From assembly GCF_014646755.1 (NCBI RefSeq), contig NZ_BMNW01000009.1:124001-188000 (forward strand): DNA of 64,000 nucleotides, in the 5' to 3' direction. Source of the DNA: Pseudomonas asuensis. GTDB lineage: Bacteria > Pseudomonadota > Gammaproteobacteria > Pseudomonadales > Pseudomonadaceae. Under the pieces are notes generated by a model that saw nothing but the letters and a program-made list of their open reading frames with translations, was not told where the DNA came from and did not search any database. A program made the position numbers and the translations under genes. Shown here piece by piece: positions 50,259 through 58,884 of this stretch. Every line of letters starts with the position of its first letter. Within the stretch, counting starts at the first letter, position 1.

Positions 50259-51059
50259 TTAAGACATGAGCATGGGTGTAGCGAAATGAAGATCGAGCGC
50301 CTGCTCCATTGCAGCGGCAGCTTGTATGACCCGTCCGTCGCTATAGCGCTCGCCGACAATTTGTATACCTACTGGTAACCGCTTCCGCCCATATCCGCAG
50401 GGCGGCGATAACGCAGGAATGCCGCAGTAATTGAAAATGGGCGTGAACCCTGCGTATCCACGCGGACCTGCTGGTTCACTGCCAATCCTTTCGGGACCAA
50501 GCTGATCGATGGACCAAGCTTCCACCGGGGTAGTAGGGCACAAGAGCAGATCATATTTAGTGAAAAACCGCGCAAGTGTTCGGGCCAGTTCATCACGTAA
50601 TTCCAGCAGTTCAGCAATTGCTGTTCCGGAGAGTGTCAGCCCAATCTCTATTTGCTCAAGGATATTTGGGTCTAATAACGCTCACTTTGTACCCAAGTCC
50701 TTTCCAAACTGAGCGGCAAGTGCGGCTTGTTGAAGTACCGGGAGCGCATAACCATCGATGCGTTCCGGCCAAGTTGGGTTTACCGTTTCGATCGTCCAGC
50801 CTAACTGGCGTAAGTAGTCGACTTCACCAACCATGACCTTCATCACATCGGTATCTACAGCAAAGCCAAGCCCAAGATCTGCCGACCAGGCGATACGAAG
50901 CGTTTTCGGATCCATGGGTTCAGGATCCAACAGCTGAGCGTTGAAATGCGGTTGTGATAGCGGATCTTCAGGGCACCAGTCATAGAGACTGCGGGCCATA
51001 AGAGCGACATCGGCGACATCACGCCCGAGTTGCCTCAAGCTACAACTCGGTGGCCGCAA
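50259..51059 (-). pseudogene. amidase pseudogene (C-terminal half, one in-frame stop)
   Basis: The C-terminal half of an amidase-signature-family hydrolase. Reading from 51059 the frame runs GRDVADVALMARSLYDWCPE to QFGKDLGTK, meets a TGA at 50682-50684, and then continues in the same frame: ALLDPNILEQIEIGLTLSG, FFTKYDLLLCPTTPVEAW, FNYCGIPALSPPCGYGRKR and VGIQIVGERYSDGRVI. So only one nonsense codon interrupts the remaining part. The N-terminal half with the Ser-cisSer-Lys catalytic triad is gone; at about 51040 the sequence switches to an IS66-type fragment. The gene is dead. Confidence 0.85.
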
Positions 51060-51330
51060 GTCCGGCGTCGAGCGCCTGGCCTGCTGCGCGCATTGGTGGC
51101 ACAGGTTCTATCAAGCGCAGAAGGTGCAGCCCAAGGGCAAAGCCGAGCGGGCTGATGTGGCGCTGAGCCTGATCACCAAACTTTACGGCATCTAACGCGA
51201 CCTCAAGGAGGTGGGCGTAGAACGATACTACCAGGGCCATCAGCAGCACAGCCAGCTGATGCTGGCTCAACTTAAAAGCTGGCTAGAGCGCTACATTAAA
51301 TCGGCGATCTGCCCATCGAAATGGGATTTA
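51045..51330 (+). pseudogene. IS66-family transposase fragment
   Basis: Plus-strand translation gives ACCAHWWHRFYQAQKVQPKG, then KAERADVALSLITKLYGI, a TAA, then RDLKEVGVERYYQGHQQHS and QLMLAQLKSWLERY. This resembles the DDE-region C-terminal part of IS66-type TnpC transposases. The in-frame stop, loss of both ends and absence of terminal repeats show a decayed copy that probably removed the 5' half of the neighbouring amidase gene. Confidence 0.75.
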
Positions 51331-51594
51331 TGGGGCGTTTACAGAAAAAGCGGTCACCATCTGCGAATTACATTGGCGTTAATGCCGGAGCTCAAAGCGA
51401 CACTGCCCGCCGAAGCGTTTGGTTGAACGCGCTCCTAAACATTCTGGACCTTGAATGACTTATGGTAAGGGTTTCGCTGACGCATGAGCATCCGCTTACA
51501 AGGGCTAAAGATGAAGTCCACTTAAATGGGTGGATACTCGCGTCCTTATTTTAAGGATTAGGTAGGTGTATTGGCCGGACGCTTACCTTAGCGG
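51331..51594. other. no gene recognised
   Basis: Between the IS66 fragment and the DUF3987 gene. The frame continuing from the transposase soon ends, and nothing else recognisable is present. Confidence 0.4.
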
Positions 51595-53277
51595 TTATTT
51601 AACTTTGAAGTAGTATCCTCCGCCATCTACTAACCCATGGGCTCTTTTGGGTGACCAGTACACTTGTTCTGTGAATAGCGGCAACTCTTTGATAGTAAGT
51701 ATCTCACCATTCTTTAATCTAGGCTCGCCTCTTTCGAGTAGGATCGTCTCACAAAATTTGTACTGGCTTCTTACTTTTTCCACATGCCCAAGTTTATTCA
51801 ATAGCTTTATCGCCGCATCTAGTCGCTCAGCATTAGCCCGTCCTCTTAGACCTGAAGGTCCCTTCTGTTTGACGTCAGTCAGCGTAAAGCTGACCATCTC
51901 ACCTTTCACTAAGTTATTTGGTAATGACTCGTATAGAGAACTTGGCTGAAGGGAATTACTTCTTCTCTGAATTGCAGGTCTGGATTCGCCAGGCGGGAGC
52001 AATCTAATAAGAAAGTGGGCGAGGTTGTTTGCATCAGTAACAAGCTGCGGCTCGCCAGCTAAGTTTTCAATAAAGTGTTTCGAGCATACTAGAGCGAAAT
52101 TCCAAGCGAACTCTAAAGTGGCACGGTCTATGTCTTTATCGAGCTCTGAAGATCTTTCAAAAGCATGCAGGATGGCAGACAGACGGGTTACGTTTTCCAG
52201 TAGTTTAGAGGCGTGATCCTTTGCGTAGTAATATAAGCCGTTTTCTTGCATTTCTTGTTCGAGGTACTGACTACACTCGTACCAAAAATCCGCAGCTGGC
52301 TCTGAGAAGCGTAGCACCTGACGCTCCGATGATGAAACGGTTAATTTCATACACTCGAGGATGCGAGCATTGAATTTTTGCTGGCGAAATTGCGTATGTT
52401 GCTGACCACTGACGTGAACTCGTTGCCCAGCCATTGAGCGGGGCTTGACGACTAAAAAGCGAGCCAGAAATCCAGTGCCGCGTGCCTCCTCACCGCGCTT
52501 GGCCATGAACTTGGCAATCACGCTTGGCTGCGCCATTAGCGACAAGGTGAGTCGTGCACCCTCGAGATTGATATTCCCCCTAGAAACACGATCGACGTTA
52601 ACGGTACCACCATCCCAAAGGGTGTTTAGCTTATCTAGCTCGCCTAGCGCCTTTCCACTAAATATGCTGCTCGCTTCACTGGTAAGTAGACATCCGTTTG
52701 GATTGTTTACATCAAGCATCTGCACAAGCGCCTGCGGGGTAGTATCTTCATATAGAAACGCACCCGAGGTAGCGGGCTGTGGCTCGGATCTCACGTGTTC
52801 CTCAAGCGCTTCGTGGGCAATGCGAGTCGCGCGTTCGTCTTCTCCCACCGCAGATTTGTTGTAGATCCGCTCTAGAAGGCGTTTGCGGATTGTCCAAATT
52901 TGGTGCTGGATCCGATGCTCAGAAAGAGCAGCCTTGTGGGCCCTGTGCGCTTCGTTGTTGAGCGCATGGATACCCGCAAAAAAATAATTCTGCGTTGCAG
53001 TTTTGCGCTCCCCGGATTCTGCAATTGTGAGCAGCATTAGCGAGGCAGGTACCTTGTTCCTAGTAGGCATCTCTACATCAATGCGTCCCTGGCAGGCCGT
53101 AGAGATCGATCCTAACGCGCACATATAAGCCATTTCATAAGACACCTGTAGCTCTCGTACAGCCTCTCTCACTGCAGCCTCGATCAAGCTGTGCTCGTGA
53201 AAGCGTGGCCATCCATCGGCATAGTCTGGTTTAACAGTGCGGGATGATTCGACTTGTTTTTCATTGGTATCTTCCAT
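51595..53277 (-). CDS. DUF3987 / YfjI-family satellite-island protein
   Basis: A protein of 560 residues from ATG 53277, where GGAG sits at good spacing. The frame is open to 53490, and ATG at 53385 (MTKEQSQDSSW) is a second plausible start. It resembles the YfjI/DUF3987 proteins of P4-like islands, thought to be primase/helicase-like replication or defence components. Visible family-like segments: PASLMLLTIAESGERKTATQ (a P-loop-like turn ESGERKTA), GCLLTSEASSIFSG, LWDGGTVNVDRV and LSLMAQPSVIAKFMAKRG. It diverges from the AlpA gene. Function is not known from sequence. Confidence 0.8.
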   Translation of the reverse strand: MEDTNEKQVESSRTVKPDYADGWPRFHEHSLIEAAVREAVRELQVSYEMAYMCALGSISTACQGRIDVEMPTRNKVPASLMLLTIAESGERKTATQNYFFAGIHALNNEAHRAHKAALSEHRIQHQIWTIRKRLLERIYNKSAVGEDERATRIAHEALEEHVRSEPQPATSGAFLYEDTTPQALVQMLDVNNPNGCLLTSEASSIFSGKALGELDKLNTLWDGGTVNVDRVSRGNINLEGARLTLSLMAQPSVIAKFMAKRGEEARGTGFLARFLVVKPRSMAGQRVHVSGQQHTQFRQQKFNARILECMKLTVSSSERQVLRFSEPAADFWYECSQYLEQEMQENGLYYYAKDHASKLLENVTRLSAILHAFERSSELDKDIDRATLEFAWNFALVCSKHFIENLAGEPQLVTDANNLAHFLIRLLPPGESRPAIQRRSNSLQPSSLYESLPNNLVKGEMVSFTLTDVKQKGPSGLRGRANAERLDAAIKLLNKLGHVEKVRSQYKFCETILLERGEPRLKNGEILTIKELPLFTEQVYWSPKRAHGLVDGGGYYFKVK

Positions 53278-53504
53278 AATCACTCCGCGATTTCTGCTAT
53301 TCCTAGCGAGAATAGCAGGGTTTTCTGCAGAAAATTCTGAATATTCAGCTATCCAGCTTGAATCCTGGCTCTGCTCTTTCGTCATGCGAGCTTCCCAACA
53401 TGGTAGGGGTGAAGAGGTGTCGCTTAGGGTTAGTGATTGCCGCCCCGCCGGTAATTTTTTACAAACACCGCCTTTCCTCTGGACGAACAAGAGGAGCTCC
53501 GTTC

Positions 53505-53711
53505 ATGAGGATTATTCGTTTGAAAGAAGTTATGGAAACGACAGGCTTGGCACGGTCAACAGTCTACAAGTATATTTCAGAAGGCATATTCCCAAAGCCG
53601 GTTTCCTTGGGAGAGCGTTGCGTTGGTTGGGTAGAAAGTGAAGTTCAGGAATGGATTTTGGCTAGGATTGAAGAGCGTGATCTGGCCAAGGAGAGCCTGC
53701 TAGGGCCATAG
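53505..53711 (+). CDS. AlpA-family phage/satellite transcriptional regulator
   Basis: A 68-residue excisionase-like helix-turn-helix protein: MRIIRLKEVMETTGLARSTV and YKYISEGIFPKPVSLGERCV. The ATG at 53505 follows a GAGGAG site; the frame is open upstream without family similarity. AlpA-like proteins of P4-type elements switch on excision or late genes. It diverges from the DUF3987 gene with a shared promoter region. Confidence 0.92.
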   Translation: MRIIRLKEVMETTGLARSTVYKYISEGIFPKPVSLGERCVGWVESEVQEWILARIEERDLAKESLLGP

Positions 53712-53733
53712 GTATTTAAAGTAGCTTTCTTAT

Positions 53734-53767
53734 AAGCCATGACTAGATAAGCACCTCGTCATGGCTT
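53734..53767. terminator. hairpin after the AlpA gene
   Basis: AAGCCATGAC (53734-53743) pairs with GTCATGGCTT (53758-53767). A perfect 10-bp stem with a 14-base loop lies just after the AlpA gene; the T-tail is short. Confidence 0.6.
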
Positions 53768-53954
53768 TATGCCTATTCAATTGTTTGCATGAGAATCTCA
53801 GATAATTCCCTTCGCAAACCTATAGCTAAAATGCCGTGTAATATAGTTGAATCTGCTTGCCATTACTTTGAATGGCTTGGGCTAATCATCAGGCATAAAG
53901 CTGGTTTTATTGATATTCAATATACAGCTCTTTCTGTTTTAGTAGATACCTATT

Positions 53955-54010
53955 AGTAACTATATCTCATATAGAGATAGAAAGTAACTCTAACTATAGA
54001 GACTTGCTAT
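53955..54010. repeat. imperfect 28-base direct repeats with internal dyad
   Basis: AGTAACT occurs at 53955 and 53983, each followed by related ATAGAGA-type sequence. The first unit contains the inverted repeat TATCTC-ATATA-GAGATA (53963-53979). The block is AT-rich and sits between AlpA and the Gp2-like gene. It could be an origin or an operator of the satellite. The rest of the 53712-54080 gap has nothing recognisable. Confidence 0.4.
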
Positions 54011-54080
54011 ATACAAAACTCCTGTCGAGAGGAAGGAAAAGATAAGGCTCGGGTTAAAAGTTACCGAGAGGGGTGCTGGT

Positions 54081-55055
54081 ATGTATTCACCCAAACCAGA
54101 GCCCAACATGAACAAAAGAATCACCTTCTCTCAATCCGACCTTGCTATCCAAATTGAGAGTCTTGTAGACGCCATTGAGAATACAGAAAGACCAGCCTTT
54201 GAAATAGGCCAAACTCGATCTGGGTACGAACGAGTTTGGCCAACTAGGCTATCCAAGTACTTCAACTCTATTCAACAGATGCTTAATCTCTTCGAAGGCA
54301 ATTACCCTTATATCTACAGCGAGCACCTTCAAGCATTTTGGATGGCTTGTCAGGATATTGGCCTAGAGCGAGGTTTATCGGGGCTAGTATGCTTGAATGA
54401 GCAGAACACTGAGTATTTGGACTTTCACCACAGCATGAATGTCCTGGTAGCCAGGATTAGACAGCTAACACATGAGCAGTGGTATCAACGTAGGCAAAGT
54501 GATCGCCGGTATGAAGCAGGGCAGCACCAACTTACCATTGCAAAGTACATCAATCAGGTTTTGGATCGTTATTCGCGTACGGTAGTGGTTAGGGTCGATC
54601 TGCATTACCTAAGCCTTGCTCAGGTCAGGCTGCGTATCGAACATGTGTTTAGGGATCTGGAAAAACTGATCAGGGCACGTGAGCGTAATTCGATCTTTGA
54701 TCATGAGACCGGCTATATCTGTAGTGTTGAGCAGGGCAAGAGTAAGGGCTATCACATTCACTGCGCTTTCTTCTTCAACGGGGCAGAGGTGCGTAGCGAT
54801 TTCTTCAAGGCCAGAAAGATCGGTGACCTATGGAAGGAGATTACTCAAGGACGGGGTTACTACCATAGCTGTAATGAGGCCAAGGAGTCGTATGGGAGTG
54901 AAGTTGGCATCGGCCCTATAAGGCGGGACGACTCTTGCGCTCGGGATAAGGTATTAAAAGCTATCCAGTATTTGGCCAAAGAAGGCCAGCATCTACGCCT
55001 AAAACCTACGGGTAGCCGTTGTATACGGATGGGGCGCATAGCACGACCCCTGTAG
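54081..55055 (+). CDS. YagK/YfjJ inovirus-Gp2-type protein
   Basis: A 324-residue protein of the YagK/YfjJ family, related to inovirus Gp2 replication proteins. Typical segments: the basic VVVRVDLHYLS (about 170-180), the HUH-like GYHIHCAFFFNG (about 229-240, HIH), the region LWKEITQGRGYYHSCNEA, and the C-terminal IQYLAKEGQHLRLKPTGSR. A role in replication initiation or nicking is inferred from the HUH-like motif only. AGAGGGG precedes the ATG. A second, broken copy of the same family lies 650 bases downstream. Confidence 0.8.
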   Translation: MYSPKPEPNMNKRITFSQSDLAIQIESLVDAIENTERPAFEIGQTRSGYERVWPTRLSKYFNSIQQMLNLFEGNYPYIYSEHLQAFWMACQDIGLERGLSGLVCLNEQNTEYLDFHHSMNVLVARIRQLTHEQWYQRRQSDRRYEAGQHQLTIAKYINQVLDRYSRTVVVRVDLHYLSLAQVRLRIEHVFRDLEKLIRARERNSIFDHETGYICSVEQGKSKGYHIHCAFFFNGAEVRSDFFKARKIGDLWKEITQGRGYYHSCNEAKESYGSEVGIGPIRRDDSCARDKVLKAIQYLAKEGQHLRLKPTGSRCIRMGRIARPL

Positions 55056-55408
55056 CGATCATAGTGAGGAATGCGTCCTAAAGCTGTTTTCGCAAATAGA
55101 CTGGGACGCTTGCCGCAGGGTATGGGTGAACCATCTTTGAAAAAGCTGGCGAGTTTACCTGACGCCAGTGTTTCGCTATGGTCTATTTAATCTTCTGATT
55201 CGATCAATTTGAAGGCTAAGTCCCTCTGCAATTCAAAGCCGGCAGGGCACTACAGCAGTGAAAGTCGCTACTCGTTCTTCGTTAGACTTATCGAGAGGGC
55301 CTGTACTGATTGTTATGCTATTACCTTGTTTCAGGAGTCTCGCGTCAACAACGTGTGCACTTTCCCCCGGATAAACACCGCTTCGCCATAAGACTGGATG
55401 CTGGAGCC
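55056..55408. other. no intact gene
   Basis: Degenerate sequence after the Gp2-like gene, with only very short frames. It extends into the small frame at 55331-55411, described separately. Confidence 0.4.
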
Positions 55409-55411
55409 CAT
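55331..55411 (-). CDS. 26-codon ORF with a near-perfect Shine-Dalgarno
   Basis: On the minus strand, AAGGAGGTGATT is followed directly by ATG. It matches 11 of 12 bases of the complement of the 16S rRNA 3' end. The frame reads MGSSIQSYGEAVFIRGKVHT, then LLTRDS and a TGA. It may be a short peptide gene or the start of a truncated one. No family was recognised. Confidence 0.35.
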   Translation of the reverse strand: MGSSIQSYGEAVFIRGKVHTLLTRDS

Positions 55412-55698
55412 AATCACCTCCTTGGAAAAAGGCAGTATACGTGCGCATCTGGTAGCTCCGGCTACCGTAAGTCGGGCCTACTAGGTGTTGTTTAAAAGTA
55501 GGAAGGAACTAGTGGCGTATGAGTATAGATAGGATGGCCTAGGGTACAAGGCCGGTACGTATGGTCGAGAGAGATAAGGTAGGTTAGTCGGTAGCACCAT
55601 CACCTGCTGATCCAGCTAAACAGAGAGCCTATTACACAGTAGGACATGTGGGTTTAGAGGGGGTGAGATGATCAGTCGTATAAAAAAGTCCTAGGTAG

Positions 55699-55869
55699 AT
55701 GCGCTGGGGCTACTACCAGTCAATCAAGTGGAGGGTTCACATCCCGAAAAATGCTGAGTACCGAGTCGATCGTGAGATCTCTCGAAACGAGGTCGATAAG
55801 CTGCCAAAGTTGTTCTACCGAGCCAGCTACCTATGTAAGAAAACCATCGAGTCCTACGGGGATCGTTAG
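55699..55869 (+). pseudogene. C-terminal fragment of a second YagK/Gp2-type gene
   Basis: A 56-codon frame beginning MRWGYYQSIKWRVHIPKNAEY and ending SYLCKKTIESYGDR. The AEYRVDREISRNEVDKLPKL and FYRASYLCKK segments match the C-terminal region typical of inovirus-Gp2/YagK proteins (AEY, later SYL-K). The N-terminal two-thirds is missing. It is a remnant of a related element or of a duplication of the upstream gene. Confidence 0.6.
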
Positions 55870-56068
55870 CGATGATTCAGCACCAGCAGAGGAGGCTAAT
55901 TGCCTACTTGCTGCGTTCTAGCACCATGCTTGTGGAATCCTGGCCAGCCGGTGGTTTAGGCTCAGGCCAGGAATCTAGGATGATGTGACCGCTGCGGGCA
56001 CAGTGTTGGTGGATGGGCAAACGGGTAGGCGATACTAGAACAGAGCGTGTCGTTGGTGACGACGTATA
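55870..56068. other. no gene recognised
   Basis: Unassigned sequence between the satellite remnant and the BREX operon; probably the junction between two acquired elements. Confidence 0.35.
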
Positions 56069-56113
56069 AGCTCAACGGGTCGCTAAAAATCCATTTTGAG
56101 TACAGGTTGAGCT
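56069..56113. repeat. inverted repeat downstream of brxA
   Basis: AGCTCAAC (56069-56076) and GTTGAGCT (56106-56113) are perfect 8-base arms separated by 29 bases, 12 bases beyond the brxA stop. It may end the BREX transcript, or be a scar of the insertion. Confidence 0.35.
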
Positions 56114-56125
56114 CATTGCCTGGCT

Positions 56126-56857
56126 TCACTCGTGCGTCTTTAATCTGACGACCTGGTTGGCTGGTCCTTGGGTGTGAATGACCAGATTAGGGCTTTTTGA
56201 AGCAAGGTAGCCCAATGGCTGATCGAGTATGAAAGGGTAGAACACTGCCAAGGACGATAGGGCCGGTACTGATAGCGGCTTGCCTACGTAGCGCAGTGCT
56301 GCCTCGATCAGCCAGGCAACCATCTGTTCGTTGTTGAACACGACGGGTTGCATGCGGATAAGGCGCTTACCTTTTTCCACTCGCTCAATGGCGCCCCAGC
56401 TCGCTTGGGATTGCAGGACCATGTTGGTCATGCGGTAGGTGCCTTCCCGCTCACCATAGACTTCGCTCATGCGGCGATGTACTTCTGTCGAGGCGCAGTC
56501 TCCCTGTAGTGCGGACAAGCGGCCTACCAGTTCGGCGACCTTGCCAAAGAATGGGTAACTGGCGATTCCCATTCCCCAGGTCAGGGCAGCGGCTGGAACG
56601 CCAGGGTTGGCCTTGTAGAGGGCGATACCGCGTTCAGCGAAGCTGGCAAGTTCCGGTCGCGGTTCGAGCCATAGGCGATTCAGTACGGTGCGCGTCTTCT
56701 TGCGTGCCGCCACGCCGAGCCCAGCCTCATCCAACAGAGCATTCAAGTCATCGGGCTCCGCCAGGCCGGCACGCACCCGTAACGCTGCTGATGCCCAGTC
56801 CAGCGCTATGTATCGGTCGAATCCGATTTTGGGGGCAGGCGGATTGGTCGTTTTCAA
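56126..56857 (-). CDS. brxA: BREX protein BrxA (DUF1819 family)
   Basis: A 243-residue protein of the DUF1819/BrxA family, a NusB-like small helical protein present in several BREX types. Visible features: the helical N-terminus (RYIALDWASAALRVRAGL), GMGIASYPFFGKVAELVGRL (about 94-113), and the region MNMV-type YRMTNMVLQSQASWGAIERV. The start is TTG at 56857, overlapping the pglZ stop in the tetramer TTGA. It is the last gene of the operon, as expected for type 3 BREX. Its biochemical role in defence is still not settled in the family. Confidence 0.85.
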   Translation of the reverse strand: MKTTNPPAPKIGFDRYIALDWASAALRVRAGLAEPDDLNALLDEAGLGVAARKKTRTVLNRLWLEPRPELASFAERGIALYKANPGVPAAALTWGMGIASYPFFGKVAELVGRLSALQGDCASTEVHRRMSEVYGEREGTYRMTNMVLQSQASWGAIERVEKGKRLIRMQPVVFNNEQMVAWLIEAALRYVGKPLSVPALSSLAVFYPFILDQPLGYLASKSPNLVIHTQGPANQVVRLKTHE

Positions 56858-58884
56858 TTGACGTAACTCACTTTCACAAAGGGCACGATAAGTTCTTCCA
56901 GGGACATGCCACCGTGGACCACTACCTGGCCACCCTTTGGAACAAAGGCTCCGCGCTCTCCTGCAAACAGCGGCATGAAGTTGGCCGGCAGGCCAGCGAT
57001 ATCGAGACGAAAGCTGTCCGGTATCGCAGTTGCTGTCTCGGCAATCATGGTTTCACTGCGATAGGTACGCACCCTTTCGCCACGCAGCTCTGAGGCAACC
57101 CCCTGGTTCGGGCGACCCACGCCCATGGCTTCCGCATTGCCGTGGTCGGCGGTCAGGTAGATGTGGAAGCCCTGGTCGAGCAGCATTGCAAACAGCCGAT
57201 CAACAAATCCTGACTCGCACCAGCTGTTGATCTGCGTAGCCACTCCGCGTTTGCCGAGCACAGCACCGTGGATGATTTCATCCACAGTATCCACCACTAG
57301 GCCAGCGACTTTTAAGGCGGGATTCGAGAGCAGTTCCTGCAGCTCCGGCAGCTCATCGGTGCGCTTGATCGCCTTTCGATAGAAGATCTCGTTAGCACGT
57401 AACCCCTGGTCCTGCCAGAACCGAGTCCAATGCTGGGGTTCTTTTGAGGTTGTTTCAATGTGCTCGGCGAACTCGCGTGGTCGCAGGCCAGAGAATAACG
57501 CCTGCCTGGAAATGGACGTCAGCGTGGGCAGCCAGGCAAAGCAGGCGTTTTCATCAAACATCAGACGCGGCGCATGCTGGATAAGGTTCTCGCGAATCTG
57601 TGTCCACTGATCGACAGCCAACCCGTCGAAGACGACCAGCGCAATTTTTTCCTCACCGTTTGCTCGACGCATCGCCAGGTAGCGGGGAACCTGATGCACC
57701 ATCACCGGACCCTTGGCAGCGGGCAGGGAAGGTAAGTCAGCATAGTGCGCCTGAACCCAGGTTTGCAGCTCACTGTCGGCGCGAGCCACCAGGTCCTTCA
57801 TGTCCGCCTTCAGGCCTTCTGCGCGCGCAGCATCCAGGCTGTGGAAACGCGAGATCACTTCGCCGAGGCGCCGCGCAAAGTGGGTCCAGTCCCTGTGAGG
57901 CGATGTGGCGCTAGGCAGCTCTTCACTGAGACTCTTGATACCCTCCAGCACCAGGTTGCGCATAGCTGCCGGATCCTGCACCACCCCGGCTTTTGCCCAT
58001 TGCGGCAAGCTGACCGGCACGCCCTGAATGGCCAGCGGGTGTAGCGTGCCGTCCAGGAACATCGAATCAACGATTACGCGGATGTCGTGATGTTCGAAGG
58101 GAATGTCGAGCTGCGGTATGTAGTCCGGCGCTACCGGCTCCGCCGTGCGTCTGCCGATTAGCTCCAGTTTGTTCAGGTAGCGGTACCAGGCGTCCTGCAC
58201 CACACGCAGCGCAAAACTTCTGTTGGAGAACAGCTCGGTAATCGGGCTGCTGGCGAACACCGGTCGGTCGGCCAACACCTGGTGGATATGCCCGGCCAGG
58301 GTCTGAGGTAGCAGCGTCTCGCGGTAGTGCAGCCGCAGCAGCTCACGCCATAGATCTTCTGGTCGGGTAATCAGGTGGGGGCTTACCCGGTAGATATGCG
58401 TCAGCACAAATTCTTTGGTGGCGGCTTCGCCCATCGCCTGAGTCGCGTGGCGCGCCTGCGCCTCGAATAGTGACGGCAGGATTTCACTACCCAGCTGCCT
58501 AAGTACCGTATAGCTCAGTTTTGGGAACAGTTCTGCGAGCGAGAGACTGACCTTGCGCGCTTGGCGTAAATAATCCCAAGGCAGCTCAGCAGTGCTGGAA
58601 TCGCGAACCTGAATGACTAAGGCGCTGGGTGCATGGGGCTCGCCAGCCTCCCAGGCAGCGCGGTAGCGTTCTTCGTACTCGGCCCGAAAGGCGATGCTGT
58701 CCTCGAATGGCAGTACCTCGAAACCACGCTCACGCAGCCCGGCCAGCACCTGCTCGTCCAGCAGCATATTGTCCGGGTCCGCCACGATCCACAGCCGGGC
58801 CAGATCGGATGGGAACTCCTTCAGAATGCGATCAGCCAGCAGCGTGCTGCGATTGGCGGCATTGTCCTCGGATAAATACGTCAT
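56854..58884 (-). CDS. pglZ: BREX phosphatase-fold protein PglZ
   Basis: A 676-residue protein, the hallmark of BREX and Pgl systems, with an alkaline-phosphatase-superfamily domain in the C-terminal half. Metal-site residues are visible: VVFDGLAVDQW (Asp420), LPTLTSISRQALFSG (Thr/Ser at about 454-457) and YLTADHGNAEAMG (Asp580, His581). The N-terminal half is helical and variable. It overlaps brxHII and brxA by 4 bp each. In other BREX systems it is essential for both methylation and phage exclusion. Confidence 0.93.
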   Translation of the reverse strand: MTYLSEDNAANRSTLLADRILKEFPSDLARLWIVADPDNMLLDEQVLAGLRERGFEVLPFEDSIAFRAEYEERYRAAWEAGEPHAPSALVIQVRDSSTAELPWDYLRQARKVSLSLAELFPKLSYTVLRQLGSEILPSLFEAQARHATQAMGEAATKEFVLTHIYRVSPHLITRPEDLWRELLRLHYRETLLPQTLAGHIHQVLADRPVFASSPITELFSNRSFALRVVQDAWYRYLNKLELIGRRTAEPVAPDYIPQLDIPFEHHDIRVIVDSMFLDGTLHPLAIQGVPVSLPQWAKAGVVQDPAAMRNLVLEGIKSLSEELPSATSPHRDWTHFARRLGEVISRFHSLDAARAEGLKADMKDLVARADSELQTWVQAHYADLPSLPAAKGPVMVHQVPRYLAMRRANGEEKIALVVFDGLAVDQWTQIRENLIQHAPRLMFDENACFAWLPTLTSISRQALFSGLRPREFAEHIETTSKEPQHWTRFWQDQGLRANEIFYRKAIKRTDELPELQELLSNPALKVAGLVVDTVDEIIHGAVLGKRGVATQINSWCESGFVDRLFAMLLDQGFHIYLTADHGNAEAMGVGRPNQGVASELRGERVRTYRSETMIAETATAIPDSFRLDIAGLPANFMPLFAGERGAFVPKGGQVVVHGGMSLEELIVPFVKVSYVN

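Noticed and set aside
50682-50684. Selenocysteine TGA in the amidase frame
   Set aside because: The amidase family has no Sec or catalytic Cys here, no SECIS-like hairpin was noticed, and the gene already lacks its N-terminal half. A nonsense mutation is the simpler reading.
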